Positions 11,072-19,750 of a stretch of DNA of 64,000 bases are shown here, piece after piece. The stretch comes from Clostridia bacterium (GTDB taxonomy: Bacteria; Bacillota; Clostridia; Oscillospirales; Acutalibacteraceae). The stretch covers positions 1 to 64,000 of the forward strand of contig JAFXCH010000058.1 in the NCBI GenBank assembly GCA_017516485.1, read 5' to 3'. The notes beneath the pieces are model-generated. The model did not search any database. It was not told the origin of the DNA and saw only the letters and a program-made list of their open reading frames with translations. The translations under genes were made by a program, and so were the position numbers. Every line of letters starts with the position of its first letter. The first letter of the stretch is position 1.

Positions 11072-12162
11072 AACTCGGTATTGTAGGCTTGCCCAATGTA
11101 GGCAAGAGCACACTTTTCAACGCAATTACAAATGCAGGTGCACAGTCTGCAAACTACGCATTCTGCACAATCGAGCCTAATATCGGCGTTGTCAACGTAC
11201 CTGACAGCAGACTTGACAAGCTCGCCGAAATGTACAACCCCGACAAGTACACTCCCGCAGTTATCGAGTTTGTCGATATCGCAGGTCTTGTAAAGGGTGC
11301 ATCAAAGGGCGAAGGCCTCGGTAATAAATTCCTTGCAAACATCCGTGAGGTTGACGCAATCGTACACGTTGTACGCTGCTTTATCAATGACGATATTATT
11401 CACGTTGACGGCAGCATCAACCCGATGCGCGATATTGAAACAATCAACCTTGAGCTTATCTTCTCCGATATTGAGATGATTGAGCGCCGTATCGACCGCA
11501 CTGCAAAAGCTATGAAGGGTGACAAAACTCTTGCAACAGAGCTTGAATTCCTCAAGCGCGTAAAGGCTGAGCTTGAAGAAGGCACACCCGCACGTAACAT
11601 TGAGTGCGACGAAAATGAAAAAGAAATTCTTTCCCAGTCAACTCTGCTTACAGCAAAGCCCGTAATCTATGCCTGCAATATGAGCGAAGAGGACTTTGTT
11701 GACGGCCTTGACAAGAACGAAGGTTATGTAAAGGTATGCGAAATCGCAAAGGCAGAAGGCTCCGAGGTGCTTCCGATATGTGCAGAGCTTGAGGCTGAAA
11801 TAGCTTCACTCGACAAAGAAGAAAAAGAGATGTTCCTCTCCGACCTTGGCATTGAGCAGGGCGGTCTTGACCTTCTCATCCAGCGAAGCTACAACCTGCT
11901 CGGCCTTATCTCCTACCTCACAGCAGGCAAGCCCGAGGTAAGAGCATGGACAATCAAGCGCGGCACAAAGGCTCCGCAGGCTGCAGGTAAAATCCACAGC
12001 GACTTTGAGCGCGGTTTCATCCGTGCCGAAGTTGTTGCTTTTGACGACCTTATGGCTTGCGGCACAATGACAGCCGCTAAGGAAAAAGGCCTTGTAAGAA
12101 GCGAAGGCAAGGAGTACGTTATGCAGGACGGTGACATCGTACTCTTCAGATTTAATGTATAA
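11068..12162 (+). CDS. ychF: YchF/OLA1-type ATPase
   Basis: YchF is a universally conserved Obg-related P-loop ATPase that binds ribosomes and modulates stress responses. The 364-aa protein shows GLPNVGKST (6-14), the switch motif [10 protein letters not shown], and CNMSEED where GTPases have NKxD; this change accounts for ATP preference. The coiled coil and the C-terminal TGS domain are complete. It overlaps the preceding gene by 4 nt and is followed by pth after 36 nt, a conserved ychF-pth pairing in bacteria. Confidence 0.96.
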   Translation: MKLGIVGLPNVGKSTLFNAITNAGAQSANYAFCTIEPNIGVVNVPDSRLDKLAEMYNPDKYTPAVIEFVDIAGLVKGASKGEGLGNKFLANIREVDAIVHVVRCFINDDIIHVDGSINPMRDIETINLELIFSDIEMIERRIDRTAKAMKGDKTLATELEFLKRVKAELEEGTPARNIECDENEKEILSQSTLLTAKPVIYACNMSEEDFVDGLDKNEGYVKVCEIAKAEGSEVLPICAELEAEIASLDKEEKEMFLSDLGIEQGGLDLLIQRSYNLLGLISYLTAGKPEVRAWTIKRGTKAPQAAGKIHSDFERGFIRAEVVAFDDLMACGTMTAAKEKGLVRSEGKEYVMQDGDIVLFRFNV

Positions 12163-12198
12163 ACCCCCGAATCTGACATACAGAGGTTACACAAACGA

Positions 12199-12798
12199 AT
12201 GATATTCAAAAAGAAAACCTTCTCCGGCGGTCCCGAATACCTGATAGTAGGTCTGGGCAACCCCGGAAAGCAGTATGAAAACACACGTCACAACGCAGGC
12301 TGGCTTTGTATGGATATGCTCAGTGACAAGCTCGGCGTGAAAATAAACAAAATAAAATACAAATCAACCGTTTGCGAAGCTGATGTAGGCGGCACACGTT
12401 GCCTGCTGATGAAGCCGCAGACATTTATGAATCTCAGCGGTGAAGCAGTAGGCGAAGCCTGCAGGTTTTACAAGATACCGCCCGAAAACGTAATCGTAAT
12501 TTTTGACGATATTTCACTGCCCTGCGGCGGTCTTCGTATCAGACGCAAGGGAAGTGCAGGCGGACATAACGGCATAAAGAGTATTATTCAGCACCTCGGA
12601 AGCGATAACTTCCCGAGAATCAAGCTCGGTGTAGGCGAAAAACCGCACCCGGACTTTGACCTTGCGGATTATGTGCTTTCCGGCTTTACCAAAGACGAAA
12701 TTCCGCAGATGAAGCAGGCAATGGAAAAAGCCTGCAAAGCACTCGAGCTTCTTACAAACGGCAAAATCGACGAAGCTATGAGCAAATTCAGCCATTAA
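12199..12798 (+). CDS. pth: Peptidyl-tRNA hydrolase
   Basis: Pth releases peptides from prematurely dissociated peptidyl-tRNA. The 199-aa protein has VGLGNPGKQYENTRHN with the catalytic His, PQTFMNLSG, the FDDISLP acid segment and GSAGGHNGIKSI. All are diagnostic and intact. It follows ychF closely. Hairpin repeat C begins a few bases after its stop codon and separates it from mfd. Confidence 0.96.
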   Translation: MIFKKKTFSGGPEYLIVGLGNPGKQYENTRHNAGWLCMDMLSDKLGVKINKIKYKSTVCEADVGGTRCLLMKPQTFMNLSGEAVGEACRFYKIPPENVIVIFDDISLPCGGLRIRRKGSAGGHNGIKSIIQHLGSDNFPRIKLGVGEKPHPDFDLADYVLSGFTKDEIPQMKQAMEKACKALELLTNGKIDEAMSKFSH

Positions 12799-12802
12799 AA
12801 AA

Positions 12803-13058
12803 CGAATTGATTTATCAATTCAAATCATGTTGCAACGCAACAAATCATGGAGCAATAAGCGAGAAATCATGGCGAAGCCAAATCATTAAATTATAAAGAC
12901 AATGGCTCTGACTTTCCTCGGTGTCGCTGACTTAACTTTGTGTATCAACTTTATCGAGGCATTAAAAATATGATTTGCCTTACGGCATGATTTGATTTTT
13001 ACAAAATCATGATTTGCAAAATTTTATTTTGCGTGATTTGTGTTTTGTCAAACACATT
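12803..13058 (+). repeat. Hairpin-ladder repeat, locus C copy 1 (full 4+4)
   Basis: Left hairpins are GAATTGA/TCAATTC, GTTGC/GCAAC, GGAGC..GCGAG and GGCgaaGCC, separated by AAATCAT. One central module (about 12893-12966) follows. The right hairpins are GCCttacGGC, GATTTT/AAAATC, GCAAAAT/ATTTTGC and GTGTTT/AAACAC, separated by ATGATTT or GTGATTT. It ends CATT and begins about 5 nt after the pth stop codon. Confidence 0.88.
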
Positions 13059-13069
13059 AAAACAATACC

Positions 13070-13110
13070 GCAGGGGGTGGTAATGCCATTCCCTGCCTTT
13101 CGGCGTTTTT
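13070..13110 (+). terminator. Possible terminator between the two ladder copies
   Basis: GCAGGGGGTGG (13070-13080) can pair with CCATTCCCTGC (13086-13096), using two G-T wobbles. A GCCtttcGGC mini-hairpin and TTTTT follow. It is the only non-repeat sequence between copies C1 and C2 and could terminate the ychF-pth transcript. Confidence 0.45.
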
Positions 13111-13120
13111 AATCATAAAA

Positions 13121-13373
13121 AATGAATTGATTTATCAATTCAAATCATTGAGCAAAAGCGAAAAATCATGGCTGAAAGCCAAATCATGCGGCAGCTAATC
13201 ATAAAAGCACAAAGATAATGGCATAACGTTCCTCGGTGCTGCAATCTTTGCTTTGTGTATCGATTTTATTGAGGTATTAAAAATATGATTTGCCTTACGG
13301 CATGATTTGATTTTTACAAAATCATGATTTGCAAAATAAATTTTGCATGATTTGTGTTTTTTCAAAACACATT
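13121..13373 (+). repeat. Hairpin-ladder repeat, locus C copy 2 (full 4+4)
   Basis: It has the same layout as copy 1: AATG, four left hairpins, one central module (about 13207-13282), four right hairpins and CATT. Differences are compensatory: the fourth-type hairpin is GGCTgaaAGCC instead of GGCgaaGCC. The central module has the longest uninterrupted outer arms, CACAAAG/CTTTGTG. It ends about 40 nt before mfd. Confidence 0.88.
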
Positions 13374-13415
13374 AATAATTCAAAATGAAACCGTTGCACT
13401 TTTTCAGGAGGCAAA

Positions 13416-16400
13416 ATGTCAGGCATAGCTAATTTTACAAAAGGATTATTTGAATACGAAGAGCTGTCAAGGGCAATAGACAAAAGGATGTTGCCTATGG
13501 GTGTGCTCGGCCTTTCTCACATACACAAGGCACATTTTATTCACTCGCTCTGTGCCGAAAAAAAGAGAAAAGCCCTGATCATAACACCCGACGAAAGCTC
13601 GGCAACAAAGCTGCGAAATGACCTTGCATCTATGGGCACAGCCGCCGCACTCTACCCTGCAGGTGACTTCAGCTTCCGACCGACTCAGGCACACTCACAC
13701 GACTATGAACAGCAGAGACTCGGCGTGCTTTCATCAATGGCACAGGGAACTGTTGAAGCCGTTGTAATGAGTGCAGAAGCAGCTCTTCAGCTCACCATTG
13801 AGCCTCACATTCTCCGCAGAAATACAATGGTAATAGATGTCGGCAGTGAAATTCCGCTTGATATGATTGCCGACGACCTTGTTGCCGCAGGCTATACAAG
13901 GTGCGAGCTTGTTGAGGGCAGAGGCCAGTTTGCAATACGCGGCGGACTTATAGATATTTTCCCTCCCTCACTCGAAAACCCCGTAAGAATTGAGCTGTGG
14001 GGCGAAGAGGTTGACAGCATCGCCTATTTTGAAACAGATACACAGCGACGCACCGAGCAGATAGGTCAGGTAATGATAACACCTGCAACGGGTATCCTTT
14101 ACGAAAGTCCCGAGTCGCTTATCGGAATTATCGAGCAGCATAAGGCTACACTCAAAGGCAAAGGCTCGGTAAAAGCCAAGGCATTACTTGACGAAGATAT
14201 AGAAAAAATACGCAACGGTGTGCGAATTGAATCGCTCGACCGTTACTTGCCCTTGCTCGGCAACGGCGGTGCAACCGTGTTTGAGCACGCAGAGGGCTAT
14301 ATGCTGTTTGTATGCGAAACCTCCGCTGTCAAAACACACGCAGAATCAAGCGAAAAACTGCTGCACGAAGACATAAAAGCTATGTTTGAAGAGGGCGTGC
14401 TCTCCAAGGGTATGGACAGATTTGCTCTCAGCTTCGCAGAGCTTACCTCAATTTATGAAAAACGCCACGCGGTATATCTCGATAACCTGCCCAGAGGCAG
14501 TTTTGATACACCTGTCAAAAACCTTGTAACTCTTTCGGCAAGACAGCTGCCGCCGTGGACAGGTCAGCTGACAGACCTTATTGAAGATGTAAGGCCTGCA
14601 ATATCCAAAGGCTACAGAGCCGTTGTGTTTGCAGGCACCGACAAGGCGGCAAAATCGCTCACTCAGGAGCTTCAGGATGAAAACGTCAACGCAATGTACT
14701 TCCCCATTGAGCCTGCAGAATTTCCTGCAGGCTGTGTAAGCATTGTCAACGGCAGCCTTTCATTCGGCTTTGAGTATCCTGCTGCAAAAGTAATCGTAAT
14801 CACCTACGGCTCAAGGCAGGCAAACCTCGGCTCACTCAGAAAAGCCAAGAAGAAAAACAAGGGACAGACCTTCAACAGCCTTGACGAGCTTCACAGAGGC
14901 GATTACGTTGTACACGCAACGCACGGTATCGGCATTTTTGACGGCATCAACAGCCTGAATGCCGACGGAATGATAAAGGACTATATTAAAATCAAATACG
15001 CTAAAGACGGTGTGCTTTACGTACCTGTAACACAGCTTGACCTTGTCACAAAATACATCGGCCCCGGCAGTGAAACAAAGACGGTTTCGCTCAACAAGCT
15101 CGGCAGTGACGACTGGACAAAAACACGCTCGCGTGTACGCTCAAGCGTTAAGGATATGGCAGCTGAGCTTATCAACCTTTACTCAAAGCGACTTAGTATT
15201 CAGGGCTACGCATTCTCGCCCGACATTGATATGCAGAGTGACTTTGAGCGTAGGTTTGAGTTTGAAGAAACCGACGACCAGCTTCGCTGTATTGCCGAAA
15301 TCAAGCGTGATATGGAAAAGCCGCACCCGATGGACAGACTGCTCTGCGGTGATGTCGGCTTCGGCAAAACAGAGGTTGCACTGCGTGCGGCATTCAAGTG
15401 CGTTGCCGACGGCAAACAGTGTGCAATACTCGTGCCGACTACTCTGCTTGCAATGCAGCACTACCAGACAATCAAAAAGCGTTTTGACACGTTCCCGATT
15501 GAATGTGATATGATATCACGCTTCCGCACACCCAAGGAGCAGGAGAAAATTCTTGCAAACCTCCGCAGAGGCTCGCTTGACATAATTGTCGGCACGCACA
15601 GACTTATTTCAAAAGACATTAAATTCAAAGACCTCGGTCTGGTTATAATAGACGAAGAACAACGCTTCGGTGTTGAGCAAAAAGAAAAGCTCAAGGAACT
15701 TTATCCTGCAGTCGATGTACTCACGATGTCCGCAACCCCGATTCCGCGTACACTCAATATGGCTATGTCGGGTATCAGAGATATGTCAACAATCGAAGAA
15801 GCACCAATGGACAGACATCCGGTACAGACCTATGTTATCGAATACGACCTCGACATTATAACTCAGGCTATCGAGCGTGAAATCCGCAGAGGCGGTCAGG
15901 TTTATTATATCCACAACCGTGTTGACGATATTGAGCGCTGTGCCGCAAGGCTTCACGATGCTCTGCCCGATGCAAAAATCGTAATAGGTCACGGAAAAAT
16001 GAGTGAGGACGAGCTGAGCGAAGTATGGCAACAGATGCTTGAGGGTGAAGCAGATGTGCTCGTATGCACAACGATTATAGAAACAGGTGTCGACGTGCCC
16101 AACGCAAACACACTTATCATTGAAAACGCTGACAGAATGGGTCTTGCACAGCTCCACCAGATAAGAGGCCGAGTCGGCAGAAGCTCACGAAGAGCAAGTG
16201 CATACTTTACCTTCACACTCGGCAAGGAGTTGAGCGACATCGCAACCCACAGACTTGAGGCTATACGCGAATTTACAGAATTCGGCAGCGGCTTCAAAAT
16301 TGCCATGCGTGACCTTGAGCTGAGAGGTGCAGGCAACGTGCTCGGTGCACAGCAGCACGGATATATGGAGGCTGTCGGCTACGATATGTACGTAAAACTC

Positions 16401-16886
16401 CTTGGTGAAGCAATCAGTGAAGAGAAGGGCGAAGAGCCGACCGAGCCTACGAAGGAATGCCTTATCGACCTGCGTGTTGACGCACACATTCCCGAAAAAT
16501 ACATTTCAAATGTGCCGCAGAAGCTGGCAATGTACCGCAGAATTGCAGATATTAAAAACGAAGCTGATGCCGACGACGTTGTTGATGAGCTTATTGACCG
16601 TTTCGGAGACCCGCCGCCCAGCGTAACGGGACTTATAAATGTTTCGCTTCTGCGTAACTCTGCCGCACAGCTCGGAATTTACGAAATCGGCCAGAAGATG
16701 AAGGTGCTTCACCTCTACCTTGAACGACCCGATATGAGCAAGGTTGCCGCACTGATTACAACAATGGGCGGTCGTGCTTCGATTGTTGCAAAAGGTGCAA
16801 AACCGTATATTGCAATCAAGATTCTACCCGGTGACGAGCCGATTGAGTTGCTGAGAAAAGCCGTTTCGGCAATGGCAAATGCATAA
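13416..16886 (+). CDS. mfd: Transcription-repair coupling factor Mfd
   Basis: Mfd removes RNA polymerase stalled at DNA lesions and recruits UvrA. The 1156-aa length is typical. The order is: UvrB-homology N-terminus (with DIFPPSLENPVRIELWGEEVDSI), RNAP-interaction domain with the HRGDYVVHATHGIG motif, RecG-like translocase with Walker A GDVGFGKTEVA (about 643-651), DEEQRFG as the DExQ motif, SATPIPRTL, the TRG motif region with GAGNVLGAQQHGYMEAVGYDMY, and the C-terminal regulatory domain. The start at 13416 has AGGAGG about 8 nt upstream. Ladder repeats flank it on both sides. Confidence 0.96.
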   Translation: MSGIANFTKGLFEYEELSRAIDKRMLPMGVLGLSHIHKAHFIHSLCAEKKRKALIITPDESSATKLRNDLASMGTAAALYPAGDFSFRPTQAHSHDYEQQRLGVLSSMAQGTVEAVVMSAEAALQLTIEPHILRRNTMVIDVGSEIPLDMIADDLVAAGYTRCELVEGRGQFAIRGGLIDIFPPSLENPVRIELWGEEVDSIAYFETDTQRRTEQIGQVMITPATGILYESPESLIGIIEQHKATLKGKGSVKAKALLDEDIEKIRNGVRIESLDRYLPLLGNGGATVFEHAEGYMLFVCETSAVKTHAESSEKLLHEDIKAMFEEGVLSKGMDRFALSFAELTSIYEKRHAVYLDNLPRGSFDTPVKNLVTLSARQLPPWTGQLTDLIEDVRPAISKGYRAVVFAGTDKAAKSLTQELQDENVNAMYFPIEPAEFPAGCVSIVNGSLSFGFEYPAAKVIVITYGSRQANLGSLRKAKKKNKGQTFNSLDELHRGDYVVHATHGIGIFDGINSLNADGMIKDYIKIKYAKDGVLYVPVTQLDLVTKYIGPGSETKTVSLNKLGSDDWTKTRSRVRSSVKDMAAELINLYSKRLSIQGYAFSPDIDMQSDFERRFEFEETDDQLRCIAEIKRDMEKPHPMDRLLCGDVGFGKTEVALRAAFKCVADGKQCAILVPTTLLAMQHYQTIKKRFDTFPIECDMISRFRTPKEQEKILANLRRGSLDIIVGTHRLISKDIKFKDLGLVIIDEEQRFGVEQKEKLKELYPAVDVLTMSATPIPRTLNMAMSGIRDMSTIEEAPMDRHPVQTYVIEYDLDIITQAIEREIRRGGQVYYIHNRVDDIERCAARLHDALPDAKIVIGHGKMSEDELSEVWQQMLEGEADVLVCTTIIETGVDVPNANTLIIENADRMGLAQLHQIRGRVGRSSRRASAYFTFTLGKELSDIATHRLEAIREFTEFGSGFKIAMRDLELRGAGNVLGAQQHGYMEAVGYDMYVKLLGEAISEEKGEEPTEPTKECLIDLRVDAHIPEKYISNVPQKLAMYRRIADIKNEADADDVVDELIDRFGDPPPSVTGLINVSLLRNSAAQLGIYEIGQKMKVLHLYLERPDMSKVAALITTMGGRASIVAKGAKPYIAIKILPGDEPIELLRKAVSAMANA

Positions 16887-16899
16887 AATAATATATTAC

Positions 16900-17384
16900 A
16901 ATGAATTGATTTATCAATTCAAATCATGTTGCTTAAGCAACAAATCACGGAGCGTTAAGCGAGAAATCATGGCGAAGCCAAATCATTAAAGCATAAAGAA
17001 AATGGATTGAAATTTCTTCGGTGCCGCTATCTTAACTCTATGTATTAACTTTATTGAGGCATTAAGACATAAAGACAACGGCACAAACTTTCTTCGGTGT
17101 CGCTGACTTAACTTTGTGTATCAACTTTATCGAGGCATTAAAACACAAAGACAATGGCTCTGACTTTCCTCGGTGTCGCTGACTTAACTCTGTGTATCAA
17201 CTTTATCGAGGCATTAAGACATAAAGACAACGGCACAAACTTTCTTCGGTGCCGCTATCTTAACTCTGTGTATCAACTTTATCGAGGCATTAAAAATGAT
17301 TTGCCTTGCGGCATGATTTGATTTCTTACGAAATCATGATTTGCAAAAATAAATTTTGCATGATTTGCGTTTTAAAAACGCATT
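16900..17384 (+). repeat. Hairpin-ladder repeat, locus D (full 4+4, four tandem central modules)
   Basis: AATG and four left hairpins with AAATCAT/AAATCAC spacers are followed by four direct repeats of the central module at about 16990-17066, 17066-17141, 17141-17217 and 17218-17294 (period about 76 bp). Four right hairpins then end in CATT at 17381-17384. The four modules are mosaics of two sub-types that differ at the same positions. Two right hairpins carry compensatory changes: GATTTC/GAAATC and GCGTTT/AAACGC. It begins 14 nt after the mfd stop codon. Confidence 0.9.
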
Positions 17385-17456
17385 ATTAATGCATAATTTT
17401 TACCCTTTCGGTAATGCTATTACCGACCGTACAACGGTTGAAAAGGGGTGAGAAAA

Positions 17457-17690
17457 ATGCTGGATAAAACATCTCTTGCACTGGTAATTGTAGGTGCTCT
17501 CAACTGGGGCAGTATCGGACTTTTCAAGTTTGATATAGTCGCATGGATTTTCGGCGGCCAGGCTTCCATAGCCAGCCGAATTGTTTACACGCTTGTCGCC
17601 CTTGCGGGTATCTGGTGCATCTCGCTGCTGTTCCGCACAGAGTCTGCAGGTGCAACAGTCATCACCACACACGACAACCATATGGACTAA
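17457..17690 (+). CDS. DUF378 small membrane protein
   Basis: The 77-aa protein has two hydrophobic segments around a conserved ALNWGSIGLF motif that is typical of DUF378/YuzA-type proteins of unknown function. I place the start at the ATG at 17457, because AAGGGGTGAG sits at ideal spacing before it; an upstream in-frame GTG at 17448 overlaps that ribosome binding site. The last ten residues are polar and unrelated to the family core. It lies between ladder D and the GH20 gene, 43 nt before the latter. Confidence 0.85.
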   Translation: MLDKTSLALVIVGALNWGSIGLFKFDIVAWIFGGQASIASRIVYTLVALAGIWCISLLFRTESAGATVITTHDNHMD

Positions 17691-17732
17691 TTTTTAGCGG
17701 GGATAAAAATCCCCCTACATAGGAGTAAAAAA

Positions 17733-19181
17733 ATGATAAATGTTGTTCCGATTCCCGAAAAGATTACATATAACGGCGGTATTGTTGCAAGAAAAAGCAA
17801 CGTAATCCGACTGATTGAAAAAAATTCCGCATTAGGTGACGAGGGTTATATTCTGCGTGCCGAGCCCGAATCAATCACACTTATTGCCGAAACCCAAAAG
17901 GGAATTTTTTACGCAGAGCAGACCCTGAAACAACTTATGGAAGGCACTGTAATACAGTGTATGGAAATTATTGACAGACCGAGGTTTGAATACCGCGGAT
18001 TTATGCTGGACAGTGCACGCCACATGCAGAGCCTTGATGAAATAAAAAAGCTTATTGATGCTGCGGCACTGCTCAAATTCAACACAATGCACTGGCACCT
18101 TTGCGACGACCAGGGCTTCAGAATTGAAAGCAAAAAATTTCCGCTTTTAAACGAAAAAGGCTCTTGGCGTGACGGTGACAACTTCGGCCCGATAAAATCC
18201 GACAAGCGCTACGGAGGATACTACACGCAGGACGAAATAAGAGAAATTGTCAAATACTGTAAAGACAGATTTATTGAGATTGTGCCCGAAATTGACCTGC
18301 CCGGTCACACGACGGCACTTATCAGCTCATACCCTGAACTTTCCTGTACCAAGAACCAAATTCCCGTAGAGAAAAGGCAGGGAATTTTTGAGGATGTGCT
18401 GTGCATAGGTGATGAAAACACTCTGCCGTTTGTATACGAATTGCTCGACGAAATTATTCCGCTCTTCCCGTATGAGCGATTCCACATAGGCGGTGACGAG
18501 GTTAAATACAACCGCTGGGAAAACTGCCCCAAATGCAGTGCAAAAAAGCAGGAGCTCGGGTTTGAAAACTTCGCACAGCTTCAGTGGCACTTTACAAAGC
18601 AGGTTATTGAGCACCTTGAAAAGCACGGCAAAAAAGCAACTGTATGGAACGAGAGCCTTGCAGGCGGCAAGCTGACAGATGAGGCAACTGTTCAGATGTG
18701 GCTTGACCCCAAAAAGCACAGCGTGCGTCACGCAAACCGCGGCGGCAAGGTCATCACAAGTGATTTTTACCACTATTATTGCGACTATCCCTACCATATG
18801 ACACCGCTTAGAAAGACCTACAGATTCAACCCCGTGCTTAAAGGAATTGCACCCGTTATGAAGAAGCACGTAATCGGTGTAGAAGCCCCGATATGGACTG
18901 AATACATCTGCGATTTTGACAAGCTCTGCTATATGTTCTTCCCGCGTATTGCGGCAGTAGCAGAGGTCGGCTGGAGCAAAGAAGAAAATCTTAATTCAAC
19001 CGAATTTGAAAAAAGATTCAGAAAAATTACACCACTGCTCAAAAGTATAGGCATTAATCCCGCAAAGCCCGAGGAATGGAACCCGACTCCGATTCAAAGG
19101 CTTACGGGCACGGTAAAATTTTTCAGCAGCAGGATATCGGTTGATATCATAAAATCGTCATTAAATAACGGCAAAAAATAA
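17733..19181 (+). CDS. Beta-N-acetylhexosaminidase, GH20
   Basis: GH20 enzymes remove terminal GlcNAc or GalNAc by substrate-assisted catalysis. The 482-aa protein has an N-terminal GH20b-like domain (about 1-85) and the TIM-barrel domain starting RGFMLDSARHM. The NTMHWHLCDDQGFRIE segment and the catalytic Asp255-Glu256 pair in HIGGDE are intact. It has no signal peptide, so it probably acts on imported N-acetylated oligosaccharides in the cytoplasm. GGAGT lies upstream of the ATG. A bidirectional terminator begins inside its stop codon. Confidence 0.93.
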   Translation: MINVVPIPEKITYNGGIVARKSNVIRLIEKNSALGDEGYILRAEPESITLIAETQKGIFYAEQTLKQLMEGTVIQCMEIIDRPRFEYRGFMLDSARHMQSLDEIKKLIDAAALLKFNTMHWHLCDDQGFRIESKKFPLLNEKGSWRDGDNFGPIKSDKRYGGYYTQDEIREIVKYCKDRFIEIVPEIDLPGHTTALISSYPELSCTKNQIPVEKRQGIFEDVLCIGDENTLPFVYELLDEIIPLFPYERFHIGGDEVKYNRWENCPKCSAKKQELGFENFAQLQWHFTKQVIEHLEKHGKKATVWNESLAGGKLTDEATVQMWLDPKKHSVRHANRGGKVITSDFYHYYCDYPYHMTPLRKTYRFNPVLKGIAPVMKKHVIGVEAPIWTEYICDFDKLCYMFFPRIAAVAEVGWSKEENLNSTEFEKRFRKITPLLKSIGINPAKPEEWNPTPIQRLTGTVKFFSSRISVDIIKSSLNNGKK

Positions 19182-19218
19182 AAACAAGCCGTCATTCAAA
19201 CGAATGACGGCTTGTTTT
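19181..19218. terminator. Bidirectional terminator
   Basis: AAAACAAGCCGTCATTC and GAATGACGGCTTGTTTT form a perfect 17-bp stem with loop AAAC. It ends both the GH20 gene and the convergent RHH gene; the stem touches both stop codons. Confidence 0.9.
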
Positions 19219-19397
19219 TACTCTTCTTCAATTATTATTTTGCCTTCAAAGGTTTCGTACTCTTTTATGCACTGCCTGACAAGGTAAAGCACCTGTGCGT
19301 TTATACTTCTGCCCTCGTACTTTGCAATGTATTTCAGCTTTGCGTGAAGCTCAGGGTCAATCTCAATGCCCAGATGTTTGTTTGATTTGTTTCTCAT
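19218..19397 (-). CDS. Ribbon-helix-helix (Arc-type) small DNA-binding protein
   Basis: The 59-aa protein matches the Arc/CopG-like pattern: a short beta strand HLGIEIDPELHAKLK, helix A, the turn EGRSIN and helix B AQVLYLVRQCIKEYE. Such proteins dimerise and bind palindromic operators. The start at 19397 (MRNKS) has GAGGTG 5 nt upstream and is preferred to 19409. An 8+5+8 palindrome overlaps its own -10 box, which implies autorepression. No toxin gene is adjacent, so I see no evidence of a toxin-antitoxin pair. Confidence 0.82.
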   Translation of the reverse strand: MRNKSNKHLGIEIDPELHAKLKYIAKYEGRSINAQVLYLVRQCIKEYETFEGKIIIEEE

Positions 19398-19416
19398 AAA
19401 GCACCTCATAATTTCA

Positions 19417-19459
19417 GTATACTTGCTGTAAGTATACCATTGTTTGAAACGTTTTTCAA
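19417..19459 (-). promoter_or_regulatory. RHH promoter with overlapping palindromic operator
   Basis: On the minus strand TTGAAA (19454-19459), 17 bp and TATACT (19431-19436) form the promoter. The perfect palindrome GTATACTT-GCTGT-AAGTATAC (19417-19437) covers the -10 box. The same core AAGTATACTT recurs at 20873-20882. Confidence 0.75.
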
Positions 19460-19482
19460 TAGCAAATATGAATATAATTTAT

Positions 19483-19508
19483 CCGCGTGGATAAAATAAT
19501 TAACGCGG
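19483..19508 (+). promoter_or_regulatory. Leader stem touching the DUF1540 ribosome binding site
   Basis: CCGCGT (19483-19488) is complementary to ACGCGG (19503-19508), whose last bases begin the Shine-Dalgarno GGAGGTGAT. A TATAAT at 19473-19478 is a possible -10 box. Pairing would partly hide the ribosome binding site. Confidence 0.45.
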
Positions 19509-19522
19509 AGGTGATATAAAAA

Positions 19523-19690
19523 ATGACATGTGATAAGGAAAATAAGTGCATCCGTTGCAGCGTTTCACAGTGCAAGTATCACTGCAACACTTCCAACTAC
19601 TGCACACTTGACACAGTTTCAATCGGCACTCACGAGGCTAACCCCACACAGCCTGAATGTGTTGACTGTAACTCTTTCGTAAAGAAATAA
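19523..19690 (+). CDS. DUF1540 cysteine-rich small protein
   Basis: This 55-aa protein has eight cysteines with the DUF1540 pattern CIRCSVSQCKYHC...C...C near residues 9-27, the following SIGTHEA segment, and a C-terminal CVDCNSF motif. DUF1540 proteins are short, probably metal-binding and common in Clostridia; their function is unknown. Shine-Dalgarno GGAGGTGAT gives clear start support. A terminator follows 6 nt after the stop. Its last ~14 codons are duplicated almost perfectly at 21208-21251. Confidence 0.9.
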   Translation: MTCDKENKCIRCSVSQCKYHCNTSNYCTLDTVSIGTHEANPTQPECVDCNSFVKK

Positions 19691-19696
19691 GCAGTA

Positions 19697-19726
19697 AACC
19701 CCTGACAGAAATTTCTGTCAGGGGTT
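19697..19726 (+). terminator. Terminator of the DUF1540 gene
   Basis: AACCCCTGACAGAA and TTCTGTCAGGGGTT form an almost continuous palindrome with a two-base loop and a weak T-rich tail. It can also act for the convergent 19751 gene. Confidence 0.75.
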
Positions 19727-19750
19727 ATTCAATTATTTACCTGACTGTGT

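Noticed and set aside
12803..13373. Ladder repeats as integron attC sites
   Set aside because: No GTTRRRY core, no integrase, and each copy has eight hairpins rather than one imperfect stem.
16990..17294. Four tandem ~76-bp repeats as a CRISPR array
   Set aside because: Repeats are contiguous, with no 25-40 nt unique spacers, and no cas genes are in the window.
19218..19690. RHH protein plus DUF1540 protein as a toxin-antitoxin pair
   Set aside because: The genes are divergent, not an operon, and DUF1540 is a widespread cysteine-rich protein not known as a toxin.
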